A stretch of 64,000 nt of DNA from positions 372,001 through 436,000 of the forward strand of contig NZ_CP025612.1 of assembly GCF_002868735.1 (NCBI RefSeq), read 5' to 3'. Position numbers and translations under genes: made by a program. Of the stretch, positions 1-9,612 are shown in pieces. Each line of letters starts with the position of its first letter. Positions within the stretch are counted from its first letter, which is position 1. This DNA is from Niveispirillum cyanobacteriorum (GTDB lineage Bacteria > Pseudomonadota > Alphaproteobacteria > Azospirillales > Azospirillaceae). The notes beneath the pieces were generated by a model. It made no database searches. It saw only the letters and a list, made by a program, of their open reading frames with translations, and had not been told where the DNA came from.

Positions 1-353
1 CCGTGCTGGGCGGGGTCGATCCGCTGGCCCTGCTGCGCGACCACCCGGAACGTGTGGCCCATGTCCATTGCAAGGATTACCGCCGGGATGTCTTTGCCCG
101 CGTGCGCGAAACGGGGATGAGCTTCCTTGACGGGGTGCTGGCCGGCATGTTCACCGTGCCGGGCGATGGCGGCATCGATTTCGGCGCCGTCATGCGCACG
201 CTCGCCGATATCGGCTATAGCGGCTGGGTCATTGTGGAGGCGGAGCAGGACCCCGCCATCGCCCCGCCCGCCGATTATGGCCGCATCGGCATCCGCACCC
301 TGACCGATGCCGCGACGGCGGCGGGCCTGACCATTGTGGGGAGGGGGGCATGA
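1..353 (+). CDS. iolE: Inosose dehydratase, C-terminal fragment
   Basis: This is the 3' end of a gene that begins before the window; about 116 codons remain. The residues include HVHCKDYR, GDGGIDF, and the run GYSGWVIVEAEQDP, which match the C-terminal part of the xylose-isomerase-like TIM barrel of IolE. IolE dehydrates 2-keto-myo-inositol (inosose) to 3D-trihydroxycyclohexane-1,2-dione in the cytoplasm. The stop overlaps the iolB start as ATGA, so the two genes are translationally coupled. Placement before iolB and mmsA supports IolE rather than another sugar epimerase. The other iol genes probably lie to the left of the window. Confidence 0.85.
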   Translation, partial: VLGGVDPLALLRDHPERVAHVHCKDYRRDVFARVRETGMSFLDGVLAGMFTVPGDGGIDFGAVMRTLADIGYSGWVIVEAEQDPAIAPPADYGRIGIRTLTDAATAAGLTIVGRGA

Positions 354-1156
354 GCCGGCTGCGTGTCCGCCCGACGGCCCCCGATGCCGATGGCCGCACC
401 CTGTCGGTGACTCCGGAAAGTGCGGGCTGGGGCCATGTGGGTTTCGCCCTGCACCGGTTGAAACCGGGGCAGAGTGTGTCGGGGCTGGAACCGGACCGGG
501 AGCTTTGCCTGGTGCTGGTGGCTGGCACGGCGCGCATTGTGGCGGGAGAGGCCGATCTGGGCCTGACCGGCGGGCGCCAAAGCCCGTTCGAGGATGCGGC
601 CCCCGGTGCCGCCTATATTCCCGCCGGGGTTTCTTACACCGTGACGGCGGACGGTCCCGTCGAACTGGCCATCTGTTCCGCACCTGGCCGCCCCGGTGGG
701 GAGGCCCGCCTGATCGCGTCCGCCCGCATGGGGCGGGAGGTGCGCGGGCAGGGCACCAATACTCGCCATGTGCGCAATATCCTGCCGGAAGGGGAGCCCG
801 CCGACAGCTTGCTGGTGGTGGAGGTCGTCACGCCCGGCGGCCACTGGTCCAGCTACCCGCCGCACAAGCATGACACGTCGCGGGAGCAGGAAACCCTGCT
901 GGAGGAAACTTATTACCACCGTCTCAACCCGCCGCAGGGCTTCGCGTTCCAGCGTGTCTATACCGACGATCGGTCGCTGGATGAGACGGTGTGCGTGGAG
1001 GATGGCGATGTGGTGATGGTACCGCGCGGGTACCATCCGGTCGGCGCCCCCCATGGCTATGATCTTTATTACTTGAATGTGATGGCGGGGCCGGAGCGCA
1101 AGTGGCGTTTCCATAATGACCCAGCCCATGAATGGATCATCACGGGACCGCGCTGA
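350..1156 (+). CDS. iolB: 5-deoxy-glucuronate isomerase
   Basis: The 268-residue product is full length for IolB, which converts 5-deoxy-glucuronate to 5-dehydro-2-deoxy-gluconate in myo-inositol catabolism. The C-terminal cupin carries the metal-binding pattern: PPHKHDT, then EETYYHRLNPPQGFAFQRVY, and later MVPRGYHPVGAPHGYD. The histidines and glutamate there are the expected ligands. The start codon overlaps the stop of iolE by four bases, and mmsA follows 34 bases after the iolB stop, so an iolE-iolB-mmsA transcript is likely. Soluble cytoplasmic enzyme. Confidence 0.95.
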   Translation: MSRLRVRPTAPDADGRTLSVTPESAGWGHVGFALHRLKPGQSVSGLEPDRELCLVLVAGTARIVAGEADLGLTGGRQSPFEDAAPGAAYIPAGVSYTVTADGPVELAICSAPGRPGGEARLIASARMGREVRGQGTNTRHVRNILPEGEPADSLLVVEVVTPGGHWSSYPPHKHDTSREQETLLEETYYHRLNPPQGFAFQRVYTDDRSLDETVCVEDGDVVMVPRGYHPVGAPHGYDLYYLNVMAGPERKWRFHNDPAHEWIITGPR

Positions 1157-1190
1157 ACCGCCGTTTCCCGTCAAATCAGGAACATGAACG

Positions 1191-2693
<1,503 letters not shown>

Positions 2694-2774
2694 ACGCGCA
2701 TCGTTGGCTTACCCCCATGGCAGGGGGGCGCTTTCCCTTACAAAAATCCTCAAGGAATGGGAGAATCCGAGACC

Positions 2775-4106
2775 ATGCGTGCCCTGATCCCTTTTGCAGC
2801 TCTGCTGCTGCTCTCTGCCTGCGGGCAGGAAAAGTCGGCTGTCCCGACGGCGACGGCCAGTCTCCCCCTTGTCAAGCCAGTGGCGGAAACTGCCCCTGGT
2901 TTGCCCGATAGCGTACAGACCGGTGATGCCGATGATCCGTCCTTCTGGCTGCACCCCACGGACCCGGCCAAAAGCCTGGTGATCACGGCGGTTAAGGGAT
3001 CGGGCCTGCGCGTCTATGATCTTCAGGGCAAGCTGGTGCAGCGGATCGATGCGCAGCCTGATGGCCGCTATAACAATGTCGATGTGGCCTATGGGCTGAG
3101 GCGTGCCGACGGTTCCACGATCGACATTGCGGTCGCCAGTGACCGGGGGCGCGACCGTCTGGTGGTCTGGGCCATTGATCCGGCTAACCCGACGGCACCC
3201 CTGACCGATATCAGCGACCCTAACCAGGGCCCGGTCTTCCCCACCCGCCTGTCACAGGATGGTAAAAGCGAGATCGATAATCCCGTTTCCGATCAGGTCA
3301 GCGCCTATGGTCTCACCCTGTGGCAGGACAGGGCAACGGGGGAGGTGCGGGCCGTGGTGGCGCAACGCAAGGCGGCGCGGCTGGCCGAGCAGCGTCTGGT
3401 GGTGAAGCAAGACGGTACTGTCGGTCATGAGCGTGTCCGCCACTGGGATTTCCCCACCAGCCACAAGGGCCAGGATTTGTGGGCGGAGCATGACACTGAT
3501 CCCGAACAGGATTGGTCACCGCAGTTCGAGGGGCTGGTGGTGGATGCCGAAGCCGGGATCCTGTTCGCGGGGCAGGAGGATGTGGGCCTGTGGCGGGTGA
3601 ACCTCACCACCGGCAAGGCCGACGACAAGCCGTTTTATGAAACGCGCGGATCGGTGAAAAGCCCGTTCAACAATCCCGACAGCAAGGTGGCCCGCGATGT
3701 CGAAGGTCTGGCGCTCTATCGTGGGGCCGACGGCACCGGCTACCTGATCGCGTCCAGCCAGGGTGATGCGCATGGCGACGGCGGGCATTCAGACAATGGT
3801 GGCCTGGATGACAGCTTCGCCATCTTTGAACGCGGCGGGCAGAACCTGTATCTGGGCAGTTTCAAGCTGACGGCCAATGGCACCATTGATGCCGGGCAGG
3901 AATGTGATGGGGCCGAACTGGTCTCTATCCCCTTGCCGGGTTATCCCAACGGCCTGCTGATGGTGCAGGACGGGTACAATGATGACCTGAATGGCATGAC
4001 GGGTAATCCCTCCGCCACCAATTTCAAATATGTCTCGTGGGCCGATGTCATGGCCGCCCTGCCGGGCACCTTGACGGTACCGGCAGGGGGCTGGTCACCG
4101 CGATAG
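2775..4106 (+). CDS. Lipoprotein 3-phytase, beta-propeller family
   Basis: This protein of about 443 residues starts MRALIPFAALLLLSACG, a lipoprotein signal with cysteine 16 as the lipidation site. The mature part has features of beta-propeller phytases: GDADDPSFWLHPTDP near the N terminus, RYNNVDVAYG, and several Asp/Glu clusters suited to calcium and phosphate binding (QFEGLVVDAEAG, VARDVEGLALY). Such enzymes release phosphate from myo-inositol hexakisphosphate outside the cell or in the periplasm. I chose the ATG at 2775 because it directly precedes the signal peptide and follows a purine-rich GGGAGAA stretch. An upstream in-frame ATG at 2757 would add six residues. It sits 81 bases after the inositol operon. 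Confidence 0.85.
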   Translation: MRALIPFAALLLLSACGQEKSAVPTATASLPLVKPVAETAPGLPDSVQTGDADDPSFWLHPTDPAKSLVITAVKGSGLRVYDLQGKLVQRIDAQPDGRYNNVDVAYGLRRADGSTIDIAVASDRGRDRLVVWAIDPANPTAPLTDISDPNQGPVFPTRLSQDGKSEIDNPVSDQVSAYGLTLWQDRATGEVRAVVAQRKAARLAEQRLVVKQDGTVGHERVRHWDFPTSHKGQDLWAEHDTDPEQDWSPQFEGLVVDAEAGILFAGQEDVGLWRVNLTTGKADDKPFYETRGSVKSPFNNPDSKVARDVEGLALYRGADGTGYLIASSQGDAHGDGGHSDNGGLDDSFAIFERGGQNLYLGSFKLTANGTIDAGQECDGAELVSIPLPGYPNGLLMVQDGYNDDLNGMTGNPSATNFKYVSWADVMAALPGTLTVPAGGWSPR

Positions 4107-4124
4107 GATTGATGGGTTGCGCTG

Positions 4125-4604
4125 TCAGCCACGCCGGGCCGCATCGATGATGGCGATGTCGATCTTCGACATCGCCATCATGGCTTCGAATGCCCGCTTC
4201 GCCTCATCCCCACCGGCGGCCAGTGCCGCTGTCAGGGTACGCGGGGTGATCTGCCATGAAATGCCCCACTTGTCCTTGCACCAACCGCAGGCACTTTCCT
4301 GGCCGCCATTGCCCACAATTGTGTTCCAGTACCGGTCGGTTTCCTCTTGATCGTCGGTGGCGATCTGAAACGAAAACGCCTCGCAATGTTTGAAGGCTGG
4401 CCCGCCATTCAGACCCAGGCAAGGGATCCCGGCCACCGTGAATTCCACCGTCAGCACATCCCCGGTCTTGCCGGACGGGTAGTCACCGGGCGCGCGGTGG
4501 ACAGCGATTACAGCACTGTCGGGGAACACTGAGGCATAGAAATGAGCCGCTTCCTCGGCATCTTTATCGTACCAGATGCAGATGGTGTTCTTGGCCGCCG
4601 TCAT
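4125..4604 (-). CDS. VOC family protein (PhnB-like)
   Basis: The product has about 159 residues and the fold pattern of the vicinal oxygen chelate superfamily, subgroup called PhnB-like or 3-demethylubiquinone methyltransferase-like. Visible hallmarks are IWYDKDAEEAAHFYASVFPDS at the N terminus, VEFTVAGIPCLGLNGGPAFKHCEAFSFQI, and CGWCKDKWGISWQITP. The true substrate is unknown; despite the name these proteins are not methyltransferases. The ATG at 4604 was preferred because homologues begin just before this first beta strand. It is convergent with the phytase gene and ends 18 bases beyond it. Confidence 0.75.
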   Translation of the reverse strand: MTAAKNTICIWYDKDAEEAAHFYASVFPDSAVIAVHRAPGDYPSGKTGDVLTVEFTVAGIPCLGLNGGPAFKHCEAFSFQIATDDQEETDRYWNTIVGNGGQESACGWCKDKWGISWQITPRTLTAALAAGGDEAKRAFEAMMAMSKIDIAIIDAARRG

Positions 4605-4727
4605 GGTCCGTCCCCTTGCGTCTGAAAGGCAGACGCCTACGCCGCCATGTCCGAAGGATATCATGAACGTCGCCGCTGTCCAAGCGGCAGGACACCAATC
4701 CGTCCAGCACCCAAGCCAGAAAACACG

Positions 4728-4757
4728 AAAGCCGCCGTCATTTCTGACGGCGGCTTT
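4728..4757 (-). terminator. Rho-independent terminator after tRNA-Pro
   Basis: A perfect 13-bp inverted repeat (arms 4728-4740 and 4745-4757, core GCCGCCGTCA) has a four-base loop. Read on the minus strand it lies 33 bases beyond the tRNA-Pro 3' end and the arm is followed by a T-rich stretch, so it fits termination of the tRNA transcript. The arms begin and end in A/T runs, so it could also act on the plus strand. Confidence 0.8.
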
Positions 4758-4789
4758 TCGCGTAAGCCCTTGATTGGGCTTCGAGAGAA

Positions 4790-4866
4790 TGGTCGGAGCG
4801 ACAGGATTCGAACCTGCGACCCCTAGACCCCCAGTCTAGTGCGCTACCAGGCTGCGCCACGCTCCG
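4790..4866 (-). tRNA. tRNA-Pro (anticodon GGG)
   Basis: The minus strand folds into a complete 77-base cloverleaf: acceptor CGGAGCG/CGCTCCG, D arm GCGC/GCGC, anticodon arm CTAGA-CTGGGGG-TCTAG, T arm GCAGG-TTCGAAT-CCTGT, discriminator A, and an encoded CCA end (4790-4792). The anticodon GGG reads CCC proline codons. A consensus promoter lies upstream and a terminator downstream, so the gene is a single transcription unit. Confidence 0.97.
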
Positions 4867-4916
4867 ACCTCTCGATGAACGCCGGTCGGTTTGGGCCGTC
4901 CGTCGTTCGGGCGCGG

Positions 4917-4945
4917 ACTATAGCCACCACATTTGGGGGATGCAA
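4917..4945 (-). promoter_or_regulatory. Sigma70 promoter of tRNA-Pro
   Basis: On the minus strand TTGCAT (4940-4945) and TATAGT (4917-4922) are separated by exactly 17 bases. The predicted start of transcription is about 45 bases before the mature tRNA 5' end, which is normal for a tRNA leader. This is a sequence-based prediction. Confidence 0.6.
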
Positions 4946-5104
4946 CGGTTGTATCAGGAAAAATGCGTTTTCCGGTCTGCCTTGCCCAAAGCGCGGGTCT
5001 GCGACCTTGCCGCTGTGTGCGACGGGGGGCGGCGTCTGGGCTGACGTCCCACTCATAATGCGAATGAAATCAGTGGGATAGATGTATAAATCCGCTTTGT
5101 TGCT

Positions 5105-5380
5105 GTGACTGCGTCCGACCGGGAGATCGCGTGTGTCATTGGCAGGGATGTGGTGGTTGGCACTCTTGCCGCCTGTGCCGACATCCTGCAGGGCATGGAA
5201 TCATTCTATTGCTGGCAGGGAAAAGCGGAGCTGGCGGCAGAAACGGTGCTGATCCTGACATGCGGTGCGACCGGGTTTGCGGTGCTGGCGGAACGGGTGA
5301 AGGCCCTGCATTCCTATAGGGTTCCTTGCATCATCGCGCTGTCAGGTATCAGTGCCTTCAGACCGGATGTGCGGTTCTGA
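5105..5380 (+). CDS. CutA-like protein, divergent or decaying
   Basis: The 91 residues resemble CutA1, the small trimeric protein linked to divalent cation tolerance: TASDREIA, LAACADI, ESFYCWQGK, and HSYRVPCIIAL correspond to family blocks PDxExA, LAACVNI, SxYxWxGK and HPYEVPEIIAL. The first strand is cut short if the GTG at 5105 is the start, and the C terminus lacks the usual YLxWI segment. Directly upstream an ATG at 5082 opens MYKSAL in another frame; one extra T in the run near 5096 would join the two frames to give a full-length start (MYKSAFVAVTASD). The gene may be frameshifted or inactive. It precedes the manganese riboswitch and mntP. Confidence 0.55.
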   Translation: MTASDREIACVIGRDVVVGTLAACADILQGMESFYCWQGKAELAAETVLILTCGATGFAVLAERVKALHSYRVPCIIALSGISAFRPDVRF

Positions 5381-5414
5381 CCGCTTGACGGGGCGCAGGT
5401 GGCCGCCTATACCG

Positions 5415-5600
5415 CCCCCGTCAATTGGGGAGTAGTCCGCCGCCGGCGCAATTGCCCGGTGGTGTCCGTGTCAACAGACTTGGGGTTCGCCCCATGGCGC
5501 GGACGACTGGCCAGCAGGCCCGTTCGACGAGACCGATGGCGCAATCGCCCTTCCCGGGACCGGGGGTGGATTGCGTTCATCGTTGCTCAGTCGTCCCCGG
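5415..5600 (+). promoter_or_regulatory. yybP-ykoY (manganese) riboswitch of mntP
   Basis: The leader of mntP contains the conserved blocks of the yybP-ykoY class: GGGGAGTAG at 5427-5435, GTCAACA at 5470-5476 and CGACGAGACC at 5525-5534, with GC-rich pairing segments between them. This class binds Mn2+ and raises expression of Mn exporters such as MntP. The last part (GGAG at 5599-5602) is the ribosome binding site, so control could be at translation initiation. Outer limits are approximate. Motif identity is seen; ligand and mechanism come from the family. Confidence 0.85.
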
Positions 5601-5610
5601 AGTCATTGCC

Positions 5611-6180
5611 TTGATCGCCACCACGACCTTCGCCCTGGCCCTCAGTCTTGCCATGGACGCGTTTGCTGCCGCTTTGGGCAAGGGCGCTGCCCTGCGTCGT
5701 CCCAATATGGGGCAGGCCTTGACCGTTGGCGCCGTCTTCGGCGCGTTTCAGATGGTCATGCCGTTGATCGGCTTTGCGCTGGGCATGGCCTTTGCCGATA
5801 TTGTCGCCGCCGTGGATCACTGGATTGCCTTTGCCCTGCTGTCCGTGGTCGGTGGACGCATGGTGTGGGAGGCCTGGAACGGCGAGGATGATGAAGAGAA
5901 CGGGGCCGGTGGCATGACGCTCACCCTTTCCGCCCTGTTCATGGCCGGGTTTGCGACCTCGGTCGATGCACTGGCCATCGGCGTGCCGCTGGCCTTCTTC
6001 GATGAGCCAATCCTGGCGTCGGCCGTGGTCATCGGGCTGGTGACATTCGGTTTGTCGACAGTGGGCGTGATGCTGGGCCGGGCCGTCGGCCCGCTGTTGG
6101 GGCGCTGGGCGGTTGGCATCGGCGGGGCCGGACTGGTGCTGTTGGGCACCAAGATCCTGGTGCAGCATCTGGGGGCGTAA
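5611..6180 (+). CDS. mntP: Manganese efflux pump MntP
   Basis: A 189-residue inner-membrane protein made of two repeats of three helices. The repeated acidic motifs LALSLAMDAFAAALGKG and GFATSVDALAIGVPLAF are diagnostic of MntP (formerly YebN), which exports Mn2+. I chose the TTG at 5611 as start: GGAG lies eight bases upstream and the resulting length equals the family norm of about 188. A longer in-frame reading from 5425 would translate through the riboswitch and is rejected. Expression is probably manganese-induced through the upstream riboswitch. The stop is ten bases from the convergent HD-GYP gene. Confidence 0.93.
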   Translation: MIATTTFALALSLAMDAFAAALGKGAALRRPNMGQALTVGAVFGAFQMVMPLIGFALGMAFADIVAAVDHWIAFALLSVVGGRMVWEAWNGEDDEENGAGGMTLTLSALFMAGFATSVDALAIGVPLAFFDEPILASAVVIGLVTFGLSTVGVMLGRAVGPLLGRWAVGIGGAGLVLLGTKILVQHLGA

Positions 6181-6190
6181 GCCCCCACCA

Positions 6191-7276
6191 TCAATCCATC
6201 AGTTCGGCACGGATGGACAGCATCCGATCAATATTATCGATGAACAGGCGCGTCAGCGTGGGGTCCAGGTGACTGCCGGCAATCTGATCCAGATGGGCCA
6301 GCACGTCTTCCATCTTCCAGGGCTGCTTATAGGGCCGTGCTGATAGCAGGGCGTCGAACACGTCGCAGATGGCAACGATCCGCCCGCTGAGGGGAATGTC
6401 TTCCCCGGCCAGGCCCAAGGGATAGCCGCTTCCGTCCCATTTTTCATGGTGCGTGCCGGCAATCTCCGACGCCAAATCCAGCAATGCCAGCCCGCTGCCG
6501 GCCAGCAATTGCTCACCGATGCGGGCATGGGACTTCATAATGACCCACTCATCCTCATCCAGCCGGCCGGGTTTCAACAGGACCCGGTCGGGAATGCCGA
6601 TCTTGCCGATGTCGTGTAGCGGCGCCGCCGCTGCGATCTTGGCGCACAGGGCGGGCGGCAGGCCGGCCAGTTCCGCCATAACCCCCGACATCCGGCCGAT
6701 ACGGGTGACATGCTGGCCCGTATCTTCGTCCCGGAACTCCCCAGCGGAACACAGGCGGGTGATGATCTCGGCGCGTGTCCGTTCCAGTTCCGCCGTGCGC
6801 TCCCGCACCAGCCGTTCCAGTACTTCCGTCTGCCGCCGCTGCGCCTTGTTCAGCAGATGCAGTTCCAGAAGATTGCGCGACCGCGCCTCCAACTCCCAGA
6901 AGGCATAGGGTTTTGTGACATAGTCGCGGGCGCCCGCATCCAGCGCGCGGCGGCGCGACGCCTCGTCATTCTGCGCCGTTACCATCAGCACGGGCGGCGT
7001 CTCGGACCCCAGGATGGCTTTCAGCCGGCCAATGAAGCCCGGACCATCCAGTCCCGGCATGCGGTAATCCAGCAGCACGAGGTCCGGCACATTGCGTTCC
7101 GCGATGGCCAACCCCTCGAACGGGTCCATGGTGGAACTGACATTCTCAAAACCCGCCATGTCCAGCATGCCCAAAAGCAGCTCAACATTCGCGGGCATGT
7201 CATCGACGACCAGGATATGGGCGAGGCGCTGTTCATCTTCCATTGAGGAAGGGGCTGCGACGGCAGCGACATTCAT
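6191..7276 (-). CDS. HD-GYP response regulator (c-di-GMP phosphodiesterase)
   Basis: The 361-residue protein begins with a receiver domain (HILVVDDMPANVE, phospho-acceptor Asp in LVLLDYRMPGLDG, conserved VTKPY) up to about residue 140. A coiled linker with QRRQTEVLERLVRERTAELERTRAE leads to an HD-GYP domain with HDIGKIGIPD and HHEKWDGSGYPLGL. These are the complete metal and GYP motifs of RpfG-like enzymes that hydrolyse cyclic di-GMP. The gene follows the MHYT hybrid kinase gene with a two-base gap on the same strand, so that kinase is the likely phosphodonor. Confidence 0.92.
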   Translation of the reverse strand: MNVAAVAAPSSMEDEQRLAHILVVDDMPANVELLLGMLDMAGFENVSSTMDPFEGLAIAERNVPDLVLLDYRMPGLDGPGFIGRLKAILGSETPPVLMVTAQNDEASRRRALDAGARDYVTKPYAFWELEARSRNLLELHLLNKAQRRQTEVLERLVRERTAELERTRAEIITRLCSAGEFRDEDTGQHVTRIGRMSGVMAELAGLPPALCAKIAAAAPLHDIGKIGIPDRVLLKPGRLDEDEWVIMKSHARIGEQLLAGSGLALLDLASEIAGTHHEKWDGSGYPLGLAGEDIPLSGRIVAICDVFDALLSARPYKQPWKMEDVLAHLDQIAGSHLDPTLTRLFIDNIDRMLSIRAELMD

Positions 7277-7278
7277 GC

Positions 7279-9372
7279 TCAGGCGGCCCTTCTTGCCAGC
7301 GCCTCGTCAACGGCCGACAGGAACTCCGGCACGCGCAATGGCTTCGTCAGATAGCGGTGGAACCCGGCGGCGACTCCCCGCTCAACCTCTCGGGGCAGGG
7401 CGTTGGCCGACAGGGCGAGGGCAGGGATGCCGGAAGTGACCGGATCGGCACGCAGACGGGCCAGCACTTCGAATCCGTCCATACCCGGCAGATTGATATC
7501 CAGAATGATGATGTCGGGCAGATGCGAACGTGCCAGCTGCAATCCCGATCCCGGATCGGCGGCCACCAGCAGCCGGAAGCCGCCCAGGCTGTCGATCAGG
7601 TCGCGCATCAGCTGAATGTTGGCGGGATTATCCTCCACATACAGCATCGTGCGCTCTGTATCCGTGCTGTTGCTGGCCAGTGCTGCTGTCCGGGTGTTCT
7701 CCAGGGCGACGACCGGGGCGGCGGCAGGCAGGTCGAAATGGAACCGGCTGCCCTGTCCCTCCGTGCTGTCCACCAGGATGACACCCCCCATGGCCTGGAC
7801 CAGCCGCTGGCAGATGGTGAGGCCGATACCCGTACCCTCAACCGTGCCATGTTCCCGTCCCAAACGGTTAAAGGGCTGGAACAACTGATTGAGACGGTCG
7901 GCAGGGATGCCCAGGCCAGTATCGGTCACGCTGACGGAGATGCGGCCATCGGTTCCGGGCACGACGGACAGGACGACCCGGCCATTAGTACGGTTATATT
8001 TAATGGCGTTGGAGGTAAGGTTGCTCAGTACCTGCACCAACCGCGTCCGGTCGGCATAGACGGTAGCGCTCTCCGCCTTGATATCAAGGGACAGGGTGAT
8101 GCCGGCGCCGTCGGCCACGGGCTGCATGTTGCTGGCCACATCGCGCGCAACCGCCGCCGCATCGACAGGCTCCAGCGACATGGACAGCCGACCTGCCTCC
8201 ACTTTGGCCAGATCCAGGACCTCGTCGATCAGGCGAAGTAGATGGGTGCCGGCCTTCTCAATCTGAACGGCGGCGCGTTCCTGCTTGACGGTCAGCGGCT
8301 CACGGGCACGGTTATAGAGAAGCAGCTGCGCGAACCCCATGATGGAGTTCAGGGGCGTGCGCAACTCATGGCTCATGCTGGCCAGGAATTCGGACTTGGC
8401 CTGACTGGCGGCCTCCGCGCGGGCGCGGGCCTCTTCCAGATCCAGGGTGCGCTCGGCCACACGCTGTTCCAGGGCTACCTTGGATTGCTCCAACTCCGCC
8501 TCGATGCGGCGGCGGACCTGCATCTCCTCTCCCAACGCCTGGAAGGACCGGCGCAACTGTTCGGCCTCCCGCGCGGCGGCGGCGGAAATACGACGGTCGG
8601 CGATCCCGGCCACCAGGCCCAGAACCAGCAGCCCATAGGTGGCGGCGGCGATGGCGGCGGCCAGGACGGTGCGCGGGATGCCTTCGGATGCAGGTGGCAG
8701 GGTGGGGTCGATGGTGACGACAAGGGCGCCCATCCCCGTATAATGCATGCCGCAGATGGCAACGCCCATCACCAGGGCCGCCGCCACGCGCAAACTGAAA
8801 CGCTGTGGCGTCAGGGCCAGCCAGAGCGCAACCGTCGCTGCTACCAGGGCAATCACGACGGAGAGCGTGAAAAGGCCTGGTTCATAGGCGATTGAGCCCG
8901 GCAGCAGCAGTGCCGCCATGCCCGTATAGTGCATGACGACGACGCCCATGCCCACAATCGCGCCTGCCGGCAACAGCCGCGCCGGCCCGATGCCACCACT
9001 GACCAGCCACAGGCCAAGCGCCACCACCGCAATGGGCACTACCAGGGACAGGATGGTCAATCCCGTATGGAAACCGACTGAGGCCTCCGTATCGAACGCC
9101 AGCATGCCCAGGAAATGCATGGACCAGATGCCGCCACCCAGTGCCATCGACGCTGCGCCATGCCAGGCCCAACGCCAGTTTCCGTCCGAATGGCGCAGCC
9201 GTTCGGCCATGTCCAGCGCGACAAAGGAAGCAAAAGCGGCGGTCAGGTAAGATAGTGCAACCAGCCAAAGGTTATGACCCGTGGTGGCACCCTCGGCGTT
9301 CGTGAAGCATAAACCCAAAATCTCAACGCGCACCGATACCCCCGCCCACAAGCTGTTCATCGGAGTATCCAT
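7279..9372 (-). CDS. MHYT-domain hybrid sensor histidine kinase
   Basis: The 697-residue protein has an N-terminal membrane sensor of seven helices with three MHYT-type motifs (MHFLGM, MHYTGM, MHYTGM), thought to bind a metal and sense O2, CO or NO. A coiled coil follows, then HisKA with [14 protein letters not shown] (phospho-His), an HATPase with TSNAIKYN and [13 protein letters not shown], and a C-terminal receiver with [12 protein letters not shown] and [13 protein letters not shown]. It is the first gene of a two-gene unit with the HD-GYP regulator, so a diffusible-gas or redox signal may be linked to cyclic di-GMP breakdown. The start could also be the ATG four codons downstream. Confidence 0.92.
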   Translation of the reverse strand: MDTPMNSLWAGVSVRVEILGLCFTNAEGATTGHNLWLVALSYLTAAFASFVALDMAERLRHSDGNWRWAWHGAASMALGGGIWSMHFLGMLAFDTEASVGFHTGLTILSLVVPIAVVALGLWLVSGGIGPARLLPAGAIVGMGVVVMHYTGMAALLLPGSIAYEPGLFTLSVVIALVAATVALWLALTPQRFSLRVAAALVMGVAICGMHYTGMGALVVTIDPTLPPASEGIPRTVLAAAIAAATYGLLVLGLVAGIADRRISAAAAREAEQLRRSFQALGEEMQVRRRIEAELEQSKVALEQRVAERTLDLEEARARAEAASQAKSEFLASMSHELRTPLNSIMGFAQLLLYNRAREPLTVKQERAAVQIEKAGTHLLRLIDEVLDLAKVEAGRLSMSLEPVDAAAVARDVASNMQPVADGAGITLSLDIKAESATVYADRTRLVQVLSNLTSNAIKYNRTNGRVVLSVVPGTDGRISVSVTDTGLGIPADRLNQLFQPFNRLGREHGTVEGTGIGLTICQRLVQAMGGVILVDSTEGQGSRFHFDLPAAAPVVALENTRTAALASNSTDTERTMLYVEDNPANIQLMRDLIDSLGGFRLLVAADPGSGLQLARSHLPDIIILDINLPGMDGFEVLARLRADPVTSGIPALALSANALPREVERGVAAGFHRYLTKPLRVPEFLSAVDEALARRAA

Positions 9373-9612
9373 ATTTATGCGACATCGGAAAGGTTAAAAG
9401 CACGAACGAACAATTCACGGCGGACGCCGCTTTTCATGGTGTTGCTGCCTTCTAAAGTGGAAGGAATGGGTTATAGAGGGGCCATAGCGCCGCACTATCC
9501 CAATGCACTTGCCATCGGTCGCTGCGGTCCGTTCTGTTTCCGATCCAGCACGGGTATTCTGTGCCCAACGCGCGGCCAAGGGTGCTTGCGGATTTCGTGG
9601 AACGAACGCCCG

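Noticed and set aside
2712-2727. CCCCC/GGGGG hairpin after mmsA
   Set aside because: Only five pairs and no T run; not convincing as a terminator.
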